This document shows, in pieces, positions 1 through 11,900 of a DNA stretch of 64,000 nt. The DNA is taken from contig ML769715.1 of the NCBI GenBank assembly GCA_009733575.1, forward strand, positions 1 through 64,000. The letters run 5' to 3'. A program made the position numbers and the translations under genes. Origin of the DNA: Gymnopus androsaceus JB14 (Eukaryota; Basidiomycota; Agaricomycetes; Agaricales; Omphalotaceae). Position 1 is the stretch's first letter, and each line of letters begins with the position of its first letter. The notes beneath the pieces are model-generated. The model did not search any database. It was given only the letters and a program-made list of their open reading frames with translations, and was not told the origin of the DNA.

Positions 1-1835
1 GCACCATTTTTGAGAAGGAGCTTGACAACAGGTTCATGTCCATTCAGCTGCTGCTGCTTGCAGAGCAAGTCCATATTGCCAGCCCTTAGTGGCATTGACA
101 TCAGCTCCATTTTCCAGAAGAAGCTTAACAACAGGTTCATGTCCATTCAGTGCTGCTGCTTGCAGAGCATCTTCATATTGCCAGACCTTGGCATTGACAT
201 CTGCACTATTTTCCACAAGGAGCTTGACAACAGGTTCATGTCCATTCAGTGCTGCAGCTTGCAGAGCATGTCCATACTGCCCACCCTCGGCATTAACATC
301 AGCTTCATTCTTCAGAAGGAGCTCAACAACAGGTTCATGTCCATTCATTGCTGCTGCTTGCAGGGCATATCCATATTTTCCACCCTTGGCATTGACATCA
401 GCTTCATTCTCCAGAAGGAGCTTGACAACAAGCTCAAGTCCATTCAGTGCTGCTGCTTGCAGAGCATATCCATATTTTCCACCCTTGGCATTGACATCTG
501 CACCTTTTTCCAGCAGGAATTTGACAACGGTTCCATATCCATTCAGTGCTGCTGCTTGCAGAGCATGTCCGTACTCCCCACCCTTGGCATTGACATCAGC
601 TCCATTTTCCAGAAGAAGCTTAACAACATTATCATGTCCTTTTAGTGCTGCTGCCTGCAGAGCATGTCCATAGATACCACATTGTGCATTGACATCTACT
701 CCATTTTTCAGGAGGAGATTGATAACAGGCTCCCACCCATTTAGTGCTGCTGCTTGCAAAGCATGGCCATATTCTCCACCCTTTGCATTGACATCAGCTC
801 CATAGTCTAAAAGGAGGTTAACAATCCCTTCCTGTCCACTTAGTGCTGCTGCCTGAAGAGCATGTCCATGGTGACTAAATTTTGCATTCACATCTGCTCC
901 ATTGTTTAGAAGTAGTTTCACAATAGTTTCATGGCCATTTAGTACTGCTGCTTGGAGAGCATGTTCATAATTTTCCCCCTGCACCTTGACATCAGCCCTG
1001 TTTTCCAACAGGAATTTGACCACTCCCTCATGACCATTGGATGTTGCCCAATGGAGAGCATTTACCAGACTATAGTGTACAGTCTTAACATGCATTTCAT
1101 GGTGTAAAAGACACTTTACAATGCCTTCACACCCATTTGATGCCGCCTCTTGCATAGGATCACCATAGAGAGCACTGGCATCAGCTCCATTATCTAGAAG
1201 AAGCTTGAAAATGGCCTCATGGTTGTTAGATAAGGCTTTTTGCAGAGCATCTCCATATCTTATCAGATATGCCTTAATATTAGCACCATTGTCTATAAGA
1301 AGCTTCACAATACCTCCATGTCCATTAGAGATGGCTGCTCTGAGAGCATTTCTATTGATTCCACCTGCATTAACATCAGTTCCATTGTCCAGGAGCAGCT
1401 TTACCAGATGCCCATGTCCTTTGGATGCACCAGCCTCTAAAGCATTTATTTTTGCATCCATATCAATACTGCCATTCTCCAAGAGAAGCTTGACAATGTC
1501 CGGATAGTTATTGGATACTGCATGATAGAAAGCATATCCATGGCTCCTTGTCCAACAATGAACTTTTTCAAGGAGAAGTTTGACAATAGTAACATGGTTA
1601 TTGGAGACTCCTGCTTGGAGGGCAGTTCCATATTTTCCACCTTGAGTATTTGCATCAGCTCCATTGTCCAGAAGGAGCCTCGCAATATCTGCATGATTGC
1701 TGGCTGCTGCTGCTTGTAGTGCATTTCCATAGTATCCACCCTGTGCATTGACATTTGTAGCATTTCCCAGAAGATTTTCAACTATTGCTTGGTGGTTGAT
1801 AAGTGCAGCATAGTGGATTGGTTTACCAATTGGGA
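1..1835 (-). repeat. Ankyrin repeat array (about 19 units of ~99 nt)
   Basis: These are coding tandem repeats of about 33 residues with the pattern GGxYGHALQAAALNGHEPVVKL followed by LLxNGADVNAK. The ten units nearest the window start (about 1-985) are close to identical. The units nearer the NACHT module (about 985-1835) are strongly diverged and vary in length. The gradient points to recent expansion or homogenisation at the distal end. Confidence 0.9.
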
Positions 1836-3580
1836 TTCCTTCCCGCATCTTCATGTACATATCATTCAACCGTGAATTGTCATTATATCTCCAACCCTCC
1901 CAGATCTGATAGTATTCATACATTTGTGCCCAGTTTTTAAATTGACAAGTGTCTTCTTTCAGAAGAACATGAGTCAATAAATACAAAGAGTGATCTGAAT
2001 TTTGTTCCCAAACTGCATTCGTGTGAGATATCCAATACTTGGCAGCATAGGATGCCAGTGGGAACAAATCCCAAATATCACTTGTTTCAATGGTTGGAAA
2101 TATCAGATCAAGCATATATATAATGCATGCTTGCGCAATACTACAGTGAGCCAATTGACCATTTATCTTAAGCAAACCCATTGTTTGATCCAAATTAGAA
2201 CTATTGATTAGGAACTCCTTCACTGAGTTATGTGCAAGTTGAACAACATTGTTTGAAGAAACAGTCACCAGATTAGAATCAATAATTCTATAAATATTGA
2301 GGTTCATCTGAATGTTTCTTTTAACATGTTGAGTTTCCCAGTCTATAGCCAGGATTTCTTCAACCTGCTTAAGGTCCAAAGGTTCAAAGGCATATGTGAG
2401 CCACAGGAGAAGATGATATGCATCTTCACCATGCAAACCTCTTTGAGACTTTGCAATAGCCTGCATATATGTTGTTTCCAAGTCAGGCGGTAGATTGGTT
2501 AATGCTTTGTGAACTACTTTGGCAGTTGTGCATTCTTCCAAAGATCTAAGTTGACATTCAACCCAACGGAATCTGAAACAATCTTCTTTGTCAGAGGATT
2601 CAAATTGCACCACAAATGTCACTTACTGTCCCTGGGACTTTTCCAGCAATGTCTTTGCAACTTCACTATGCAGGATTTCATTGAAGCTAAAGTTTTGCAG
2701 CTCTGTTTCCACAAAAGTGGAAATGTCTTGATAAATCCCAGACTCAATATCATCCAGTGTGATTCCTTTAACCCCAGCTGCATTGCCATCTGGTAGATAT
2801 CGGCATGTTATAGCAATATAGAATTGTGCAGAATGGCTTGTCAGCCATTTTAACACTTGAATCTGTCCTGCTTTGGTGCATTCATCTAATGCATCAATGA
2901 TAATATATTCTGGAGGCCTCTCTTGGATAATGGCATTCAAAGTATCTTCTATATCAGAATTTGTAGGTGGAGCAGCTGAGAGACCACACTTGTATTTCTG
3001 ATATAGCCTTTGCAATGAAGAGTGAATGGATTTTTTATAAAAACCCATCTGTTGCAACAGAGACAACAAAAATCCTTGATAAGATGAGTGCATACCTGAA
3101 TTGTCACGAAAATCAAAGTAGTGACACAACACCACATTTGAAACAGTGCTGGAAAGATCTTCAATAATTGTTGTTCTAGAAGAAAAATCAAGACCAATCA
3201 TTCCTTTTTCAGTATTTTCACACATACGACAATACAGTTTTTCCTGATCCAGCTGGGAATAATATTGGTCATACTTCTCACTTTGAAATGCTCCTACACC
3301 TACCTTTCCCTTGAATCCAGAGTAAGCTAGGACTACATTTCCATCTAATATATTTTGGATGGTTCATGATCCAAGTACCTGTTCCTGCTGTTTTTTTGTT
3401 AACAGCAGAAGTGTAATTGAAAAAGCAATTTGGAGCATTCAACCAATTTTGAATCTTCTGCTCTTCATCAATCGCTAAATTGCAATAAGAATTCATGTAA
3501 AGCCCAAATTCAATAATGAACTCACACATGACAATGAACTGGCTACCATGGATTTCAAAATGAGAAGCATTTCCAAACAT
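1..3580 (-). CDS. NACHT-ankyrin STAND/NLR-like protein (3' partial)
   Basis: Fungal STAND NTPases of this kind are thought to act in the cytosol in non-self recognition or programmed cell death; that role is family knowledge, not shown here. Proposed exons on the minus strand: 3580-3526, 3474-3304, 3252-3228, 3175-2627 and 2572 to the window edge, joined by 51-54 nt GT..AG introns that restore one frame. Visible parts: a short N-terminal motif (ASHFEIHGSQF), an IQNWLNAP linker, the Walker A loop GKAGSGKT, the Walker B-like EYIIIDALDEC, a FRWVECQLRSLEEC segment typical of the end of fungal NACHT modules, then about 19 ankyrin repeats. The ATG at 3580 is chosen because the first intron then joins in phase. 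Compared with the other units, the last repeat at the left edge has one extra base (about 45-48), giving a premature stop at 34-36. The true C-terminus lies outside the window. Confidence 0.85.
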
Positions 3581-4564
3581 GCTTCAAATAGATTGAATTG
3601 AATTTTGATTAACAAAGGATGGCTTTGTGACCTAATCTCACCTACTACCAGGCTCCCTGTTACCACTTATCAGCGAATGCACTTTAAAGTTTACACAAGA
3701 ATTAACCCAATTGACTTACATCTTTTGCGCTAAATTCTTACCAACGTTGATGCAATGATGGGAGACACTCTAGAGAGAGCGACAATTGTGCCGCTTTATA
3801 TACCAAAGTGGGCGCTAAATTCATAAATAGCTTCATCATTGTTCGGCCACTACAAGACTGGGCGCTAGCTGTAACCACGTAAAAATGACATAAGTGTAAG
3901 TATTGTGTATCGGGACCATGATCATGAGTGTTTTGGCAGTAATCATAGCTTAGAGGCGTTAAGGCTGAAAGTTAAGTTTAAAATATTCAAAGATAGCTCC
4001 CCTCACGTATAAGTAGCAAGCCAATTGACTAAACACAGGGTTTGGGTCATGCAATATCCCGAACGAAATCTGGGGATACCCTCAAGAAACGTCTACTGTA
4101 CATGTCCAACTTCCTATACTCTGCTATTTGTGGATCGAATACTCACTGCGACACCTCTCAATGATATGCATGATTATTCGAGCTAGCTGCCTGAATCGAC
4201 TCAAAGCAAAGGTACTTCCGATGATCTCTTCGATCACAGTCAAAGAGTTGTAAATCGCCATTTGTATTTGGAAAATCGTACTTGAAGTGGGATTGGTCAA
4301 TCAGAGGTCAAACTTTGTTTTTCTGGCCTGAAGTCTGACGGCGAGATTACGACCCACGGTCGGGCGCTTAATTTTTACGCCGCGCTAGATATTAATAATG
4401 TTGCAAATTGTTGGAGGTGTACCGCCCTCAAGATAATCGTTCAACAGGCGGAAAGACGTGATATTGTGGCGGAGGTTTTGCAAGCAGCTTGCAAGGACTG
4501 CGACTTAAAATAAATGTGACTGTTAAAAGAGCATACGACGGCCCAGTCTCCCAAAGCCAGCCGT
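3581..4564. other. Intergenic, no gene seen
   Basis: Upstream region of the NACHT-ankyrin gene. No open frame with family resemblance was found. It ends at the target duplication of the hAT-like element. Confidence 0.5.
3795..3802 (-). promoter_or_regulatory. Candidate TATA box of the NACHT-ankyrin gene
   Basis: TATATAAA reads on the minus strand about 215 bp upstream of the proposed ATG at 3580. The distance is long for a fungal TATA box unless the 5' leader is long, so this is only a candidate. Confidence 0.3.
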
Positions 4565-4572
4565 ACTTGCGT

Positions 4573-5607
4573 TAGGGTGCCGTGAATAATCGAATTTTTA
4601 TTAACATATGTTAATTAACATAGTTATTAACATGTTAATAACATGTTAATCACATCGAGTGCCAGGACCCATGTTAATTTATGTTAATAATTCCTGTAGC
4701 TTGTAGGGCCACCCCTTCATAATTCCTGTTGCTTGTAGGGCTGCCGCTTCATAATTCAACTTGTAGATTGTCCTGTAGCTTGTATATACAGTATATGGCC
4801 GCCACTTCAACCTCTGCCAATTGTGCACTATAGAATCCACTCAGAGCGGTAGCATGGAAGTCCGAGTATGAGTGGTGGTCGGAGTTAGCATTGCATCCCA
4901 AGGCTCAAACGCTTGCGGTAATTTCCATTTCAAGTTGTTGGATCAATCATCACAAACTATTTTTTTTTCTAGTTTCTTGCAGTACGTGCGTTTTTGGCAC
5001 TAACAAATTCTTGAAAAATTCGATGGCAGATGAGTGTACAGGCTCGCGGCTTATGTATCACAACTCCGTCCTTCGAAATGGTCAAAAAGTCGACACCGAT
5101 GTTTCTGACTTGGCGGGCCACTGATTGCAATCTGGCAATAAAAGTAACAAGCCTGATAATGGCAAGAATTGAAGAATGAGGAGGGTGATGATGATCAAGT
5201 CATGCCAATTGACTTACTGGATGTGGCCGAAGCTACAGAGAAGCCTCAAGATGATGGTCCGCATATACCTGACCTAGTCTGGGATAATGGCATTGATCTA
5301 CTAGACGACAGTTTTGCCTAAGGACATGTCAGGCACATCTCCAATATTTGCAGGAGTTACGGTGGAAGGACTTCTAGGACAGTTACTACCAGCACAGAAG
5401 ATGAAGAGGACGTCAATTGGGACTGCATCTGAATTATTCACGTTAAGATGTTAATAACATGTTAAAAATTCAGTTTTTCAGTTGCTAATTCACATTTTCA
5501 CCCGGATGTTAATTAGTGGTTATTAACTATGTTAAAAACACCCCTCGAAGGACTCGATGTTAATAACCATGTTAATAACATGGTCATGAATTATTCACGG
5601 CACCCTA
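4573..5607. mobile_element. Non-autonomous hAT-like DNA transposon, 1035 bp
   Basis: Both ends carry an identical 18-bp terminal inverted repeat (TAGGGTGCCGTGAATAAT), flanked by the 8-bp direct duplication ACTTGCGT (4565-4572 and 5608-5615). An 8-bp target duplication and termini fitting YARNG are hallmarks of the hAT superfamily. Both subterminal zones (about 4600-4690 and 5445-5585) are packed with ATGTTAAT/ATTAACAT motifs in both orientations, as expected of transposase-binding subterminal repeats. A two-unit direct repeat around TAATTCCTGTAGCTTGTAGG lies at about 4687-4755. No transposase is encoded. A stop-free stretch of roughly 50 codons ending at about 5321 may be a relic of a longer parent. 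The exact target duplication suggests a fairly recent insertion. Confidence 0.88.
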
Positions 5608-5801
5608 ACTTGCGTTGAGGATTTTAATGAGCAATATTGAGATCACGCGGATAAGTGACCTAAGTGACCAACAGCCAATCAGATCATTGATCATACTCCT
5701 CGTAGCGGGGATGGCTGACGACGGCCGGCAAAATTTGAAGGCGCCAATTGATCATTTTCACCTTTTGCTTTGTTTCGCTTCCGCGCGATTTTCTTTTTAC
5801 T

Positions 5802-8042
5802 ATGAACATGGGGAGAACCAGTAAGTACAATGTAGTTGCTCTCCTTAATTCATACGCTAATCTCACTTTCCAGAGTCTAGAAAGCCTACCGTGCCACTAA
5901 AATCAAGTACGCCATGAAATTTCTATCGCGATTTCATCCTGATGAATGACTTTGTGTGTGTGTAGAACTAAAAAAAAGATCCTGGAATACCGAAACTTCC
6001 TAGCTTGAAGCAAAGAAATGAAGTCAAGCAACGAGCTCGCCCTGTAGGTCCCGCGTGCGCTTGGCCATGAGGCGCTACTAACAGCCAATTACTACAGGCT
6101 CTTCCAACCCACAAATCAGATCCTGACTCTATAATGGTGTCTGAGCCAACCTTGTCATCACTAGCTAGACTTGCTTCCGATGCCGATAGCGCTTTGCATT
6201 CTCGCAAACCGAAAGCCAAGATCCTTCATTATCCAGTGGCGTAACAGGCAAAACCAAAGAACGAATCAGGAAACACTATCTACGAACGCTGCACAAAGTC
6301 ATCGATGAGGCCGATATTGTGATTGCCAGAGATCCTGAAGGTTGTCGTAGCCGGCTGGTGGAGGAGGAAGTGAGGAGACGGGAAAGCGAAGGGAAAAAAT
6401 TGGTCTTCGTCCTGAATAAGGTCGGTGAGTGTGAAAGATTGTTTTGAACTAGTCATCATACTTATTTGTTACTCTAGATCTTATTCCTCGTGTTAATGCG
6501 CAAGCGTGGTTAAAGCATCTCCGACATAATACGCCCACTCTACCATTTTTATCACCCTCTGCCGCGCAACACCAACGAACAAACATCTCATCATCAACAG
6601 CACCGTCGCTTCTCAAGCTCCTCAAAGCCTACAAGCCAAGCCGGAAGTGTCACCGTCGGAGTGGTTGGCTATCCCAATGTCGGAAAAAGTAGTCTCATCA
6701 ATAGCTTGAAGAGGAACAAGGTTCGCTCATGCTTGATATACGATGATCTTTTCATTGATTTCTCTACCTGCAGGTATGCCCTGTAGCTGCCCAACCGGGT
6801 CATACCAAAGAGCTTCAGTCGGTACAACTAGAACGTGGAATGCGTATAGTTGATTCACCCGGTGTCGTTTTCGACGAAGACGACGAAGATTTCAAGGGTC
6901 AAAAGAAAGGAAGCGTCCTTCTTCGTAACGTAGTCAAAGTCGAAGATGTCGATGATCCCATTGCTGTCGGTACGAGCCCTTTCTCGTTCAATGTTGATTT
7001 TCCTGTTGACGATTGAAAAGTGGAGGAAATCCTACTTCGTACCGAGAAGGAAACGATACAAAAAATCTATTCTCTTCCCGACTTCACCGCGGCTCCGGAA
7101 TTGTTAACTATGCAATTCTTGACGATGTTGGCTCTTAGCAGCGGGCGATTGTTAAAGGTAATTTGCCATTCATAACCTCCCTGACTTTTCATCTCTTATC
7201 TATTTACTAGGGTGGATCCCCCGACATCCTATCGGCCGCCCGTCAGGTCCTCGCCGACTGGAATCATCAAAAGATCCCCTACTTCTCCGTCCCTCCAACA
7301 ATCCACCCTTCTTCCATCCCATCGACCATCCCTGCTGCTCCCGGCCCTTCCTCAGAACAAATAATCGCTCCCGGCGCAGAAAACGTCGGTCAAGCACAGA
7401 TCCTATCCACATTCTCGAAGCCGTTCGAGTTGGAGGGATTATTCGGGGCAGCTGATGCTGGAGCTTTCGGTTCCGGGGGTGGGGATGTTGATATGAACGG
7501 AGCTGATACAGGTGCGGGTGCGGATGGGGATGAGATGTTCTGGGATGCGAACGAAGAATTCGATAACGATGTTGGTATGCAGGAAGATGCCGAAGAGTAA
7601 GTTTCGATATCGATAGCAGATACAGATATACTTCGTTTATCTCCTTCGTCGCTTACGCTCTACTTCCCACCCCTCATTCAGGACGATATCTCCTGAAGAT
7701 CTAGCATCAAGACGAACCTCTCTTGGGAAACGCGCGCGATCTCCCTCGGTTCAACCAGCCCCGATTATCGCCACAGATCCCTCCCAAGCCTACGTCGAGA
7801 ATGAGAATGAGAATCACAGATATCAACGTCAACCTAAACGTCAGCGCAAATCGAATCGGGATGCGCCTCTGGAAGCGGTTGCGTTGCAAGGGATGGAGCA
7901 GAGTAATCCGTTGAATAGACGAGTGTTGAAGAAGGAGAGGAAGAGGGAGAGGAAGCTTGCTAGACATAAGAATAGGGATATGATGAGTGGGAGTGGTGCG
8001 GGGATGGAGATCGATGATATGGCGTTGACTTTTATTGCCTAG
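5802..8042 (+). CDS. NUG1: Nucleolar GTP-binding protein, nucleostemin/Nug1 family (frame-disrupted as sequenced)
   Basis: This family drives 60S ribosome biogenesis in the nucleolus. Start ATG 5802 (second in-frame ATG 5808); the first exon ends at 5820 and the stop is at 8040-8042. In order: a basic N-terminus with KDPGIPKLP; the G5 region ([15 protein letters not shown]); the G4 motif NKVD, restored across an intron (about 6425-6478); [15 protein letters not shown]; the G1 P-loop GYPNVGKSS; the G3 motif DSPG; then [20 protein letters not shown] and a basic C-terminus. The order G5-G4-G1-G3 is the circular permutation of this family. Introns are about 50-60 nt. Lesions seen: a surplus A in the run at 5970-5977, a frame break near 6222, loss of about four codons just before ARDP near 6323, and a 2-nt frame break near 6635. 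Everything from the P-loop to the stop is intact. It is either a decaying gene or a poorly polished assembly. Confidence 0.78.
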
Positions 8043-8907
8043 GTATGTATTTTTGTGGATTATGCATTCTCGTTACTCTAGGGCGATCGCCGAGGTGAAT
8101 AAACTTTACGGATGCATGCCTCGCCCAGAGAATATATCCTATACTGTAAATTTTCGAGCTATTAGAGCGTATTAGCCGTCATGTCTCAAATTGTTTTTTG
8201 GTTAAGACACTAAGCCTTACGTTTGTTTGTCGGGAAGAGGCTCCACGCTCTCATCCAGTGGTTGATTTTTTATCAAAAAGTTTTCCTTTTGAGGAACGAA
8301 AATTTTTGAGACATGCGGCTAATACGCTCTATTGTAGTACAGCTGATTGCGAAACTGGAGAGCGGTTCTCGATAATAATGGTGTTTCCGGGCAAACAAGG
8401 ATTCAACGGAAAAACTTCACTTGAAGCCTTGCTAGGCAGCGCAGACATCATAGATGTAAGCAAAAATGCTGAGCACTGCGAAATCGAAACCACTCTCCAA
8501 TTTTGTAATCAACTGTAAGATACTAGAAAAGCCGAGATATTGCGCTTTGCCTCGTGAGAACGCTTTCATAAAGGCCTCAACAGTATCCATTGTCAACATG
8601 GCAATCATGTCTATGTATTCCAATATATACATTAATACGATTGTTCAGCGTTGATGCACAAAATTGTACAATGAAGCTATGAACGGTCTACGATGTACTA
8701 CTACTGTAAGAAGTCTATATGTATCAAATCAGTCCAAGTGATCGAAAGTCTATGTAGCCCCCCCAGTAGTCCGTAGAGGTACGAGTTTTTCCATCATTAA
8801 AATTACCCAAAATCCCAAGAAATATCGTGAATAAAATATACGAAGTGCAAGATAACGAATGTAGCCGTAACGAAGGAGAGTAATGTCTTAAATATGCAGC
8901 GAGTTGT
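8043..8907. other. Intergenic, 3' ends of convergent genes
   Basis: Lies between the convergent GTPase and GT2 genes. Apart from the foldback element at 8164-8330 I see no gene; the short open frames lack family resemblance. Confidence 0.5.
8164..8330. mobile_element. Small foldback/MITE-like element, 167 bp
   Basis: Terminal inverted repeats of about 26 bp begin AGAGCGTATTAGCCG at 8164 and match the complement of the right end, with a single 1-nt indel. The trinucleotide ATT flanks both sides (8161-8163, 8331-8333) and may be a 3-bp target duplication. It has no coding capacity. The superfamily is unclear. Confidence 0.65.
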
Positions 8908-11900
8908 TCAGTAAGAGAAGATCATCAACCAGGGATTTAGCACGATCTGCAAAAAAAAAGTGAGTAAAAATCTCGGGGTAAATGAGGCTTGAAATGACTT
9001 ACCGGGAACAACATGTGGCCGGCGGTAACGATTGACAAAGGTAAGATAATGGCCCATGATGATCCAGGAATACGCCAAGCTGGTGGTACGAAGTCGAGCG
9101 ATAAGACAATCATAGTGGCAATGGACAGAGCTCCAATGAACATGATACCCCTGTATCGTTTCCAGATACGGGGACATTCGATGAAGAAATTGGATCGTTC
9201 GACTTCCTGTGGGGACTGTTAGGACACGGAAGAGCGCGGCAGTCGAGTCAGTACGAACCTTCTTGGTTGCTTCCCATTTGATGTCGTAGGAGAACAAATG
9301 CGCCAAAAGCGCAACCGAAAGATGGACACTTAATCCACCAAAGAAGAAGAAGCTTCATTTTGTGTCAGAATAGATGAACGGATCATAGAGGAGAACTTGA
9401 AACTTACAAGAAGGGAATCCAGGTGATGTTCTCAATGAAGGCAGAGAAGATATTCTTACGACCAAGGCGATACTCGAGCAGGGTATATCCTACATTTCCG
9501 GCACCGGGGAAGACGACAGTACAAGCCAACCAGATCTCAAAACTCTTGAGGTAGAAGCCATCGACATCGGCTGCCCATCCCAAAATGAAGTAGTTGAGAA
9601 CAGAGAGCATGGCCTACGATGATGTTAATGAAGGCTTCATAACAGGGTAAAAGGTCGACTCACCGAACCAGCTAGACCGTAGTAAGAGAACATGTAGGAC
9701 ATCCTAAACAGAAGCAGCTCAGGAAAGGTAGTCCCGATAGAAAAAACTATACCCACATGCTGAACTTGTAATGAACCGGCGCTCCTGACCAAAGGAAGGT
9801 TCGGAGCTGCTTGGTGATCGGGCCCATTTTCCACCAATCCTTGAGAGGATTGAAGATCAACTCATTACAACCTAGAAATATATTAGACGCATTTCAAGAC
9901 GAAGCAAAGTATGAACGTACCGTAAGCATACTTTTGCCATCTGTTCAACTCGTCGTCGACCGTCAGCGAGACACCCTCCTTGAAGCCTCCGTCCGAATAC
10001 GTTGCCCATCGGATATAGTACCCCTTGAGCTGGATAGCGTATATACATCAGTACCATTGTTGAAATGAACGAGTCGTCTGATTCTCACCTGAAGACGCAG
10101 TGCCATGTCGAAGTCTTCAGAGACGTTCGACTCGGACCAAATCTTTTTCAGACCGTCATCAGGGTCAATGAAAGCAGCATCTTGAAGAGCAGACCACCGA
10201 AGGAAAGCGTTGTGACCGACGAAAGGAGCAACTTCACCGTTGGCGCATCCCATAGAGATACTAGGGATCCATATGAGTTTAAGACAACGAGCAGGATAAG
10301 ATTAATCCTACCATTTGTTAATGCGTTGGGTGAAAAATGCGATTCCGTTTTCAAAGCTGTGGCTCTGTATTAGAACAAGCTCGCGATATTTACCGAGGAA
10401 ATTCCTTACAAATGGTGGGCCACTTGCATGACATCTATTTTCAATAGATGTTAGCGAATAACAGAGAGATTCAAAGGAAGTTTACTAACCAGACTCATGC
10501 TGAATGATACCGATTTCTGGACACTAAATCGCGCGCGCGCAGGGAGCAGGGGAGAGGGGATAGAGTGGAGCGAGAGGAAGGGAGAGAGGGAACGGAGCAA
10601 GGACGCGAAGATGTCAGACACGTCCAGAAATATTGAGCATAAATATCACTAACCTCATGAAGTTCTCGAGCAGCATCCCGGAAGCAGTCCTGAGAAGCCG
10701 TTAGCAAATACTAAAAACTATCACGATGAGATTGAATCACCTCTGGTACGATTGTGTCACTATCACAGATCAAGATGACATCTCCAACTCGAAGAGAGCG
10801 ACCGTTGCATGCCCAAGGTTTCCATTTTTTGCCGTTTGCCTCGTAAACTTCTTCAATGGCCATCTGCAGCGCCTGTCCTCCAGAGATTGACCTTCTTCTT
10901 CGGTCAAGGAGCCGGCAGCTTCCAATGCTTCCAATGCGGTGAGGTGGATTTCCATCTTCAAGGACAGAGCTAGACCATAGTTCATGTTGGATGCCTTTTT
11001 GAAGCGACCCGCCCGTTTGAAGCCGTCGGGTTCATTCGAATGAGGGGGGCGTGCAACCCAGCCGATGTTATGGTTGGCATAGAATTGGATACGCTTCTCC
11101 CTTTCTTCAGGACTGATGAGCTGAAGCCCATCATCATGAACAAAAATGGAGGAGGTTCCGCCTTGCCGAGCGTAGGTTTGCATAGCCTTTTTGAGAGAAT
11201 AGACCGATAGTGCACTAGGGGGAGATGAATTATTAGCATCGTCCGAGACGTCCGAGGGTCCGTAGCAAAAGGCTTTTGGTAGAAAGTAACAGGACAAAAT
11301 GTAGGATTGGTTAGACTATCGTAAGCCCTTGAGGCAGAGAAGTCGCGGGCTCGAGGATGTCCCGTACAGTGGCGTCAAACTCACATGGTTTCTTCGAGGC
11401 TTTCCTTGTAAACCGGGAGCTCGATGGTCACATGAGGAAGATGACCATCGATGTCTGGATTTGCTTCTGGCGGAATTGCCGAATAATAGCGGGAGTTCTC
11501 GTGGTAGTGAGCAACCGGCCCGAAACTATATCATATCGAGTTAGAGAACAGTCGGGAAAAGAGAAATGGTAGTGTCTCACAGGAATGTGACGCTCGAACA
11601 TAGTTGCAGCGCAAAGAACTGTTTTCGGTGGATGAATATTGGTACAATAATCCAAAAACAGCCTCAACTCACCAGTGACACGCAAAACAAGAATGGAGCA
11701 GTGACAAATAGGAAAAACCTCCTCCAGTCTCCATCCAGCCTAAACTCCTGCAGCAAAACCGACAGACCAGAACCAACGAAAACTATACAAGGATGATACA
11801 TGTTAGAGACGTCTCATTCTGAAAGAAGAAAAAATACATACAGATCGCCAAGCCAGCTCCAAAACCACTGTAGAAAGGAGCGAATAGCAGGGTGGGTCGA

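Noticed and set aside
10..673. Two overlapping plus-strand open frames with repeated Cys/Leu or Ser/Thr-rich units
   Set aside because: They are antisense shadows of the ankyrin repeats; their periodicity is the 99-nt repeat read on the other strand.
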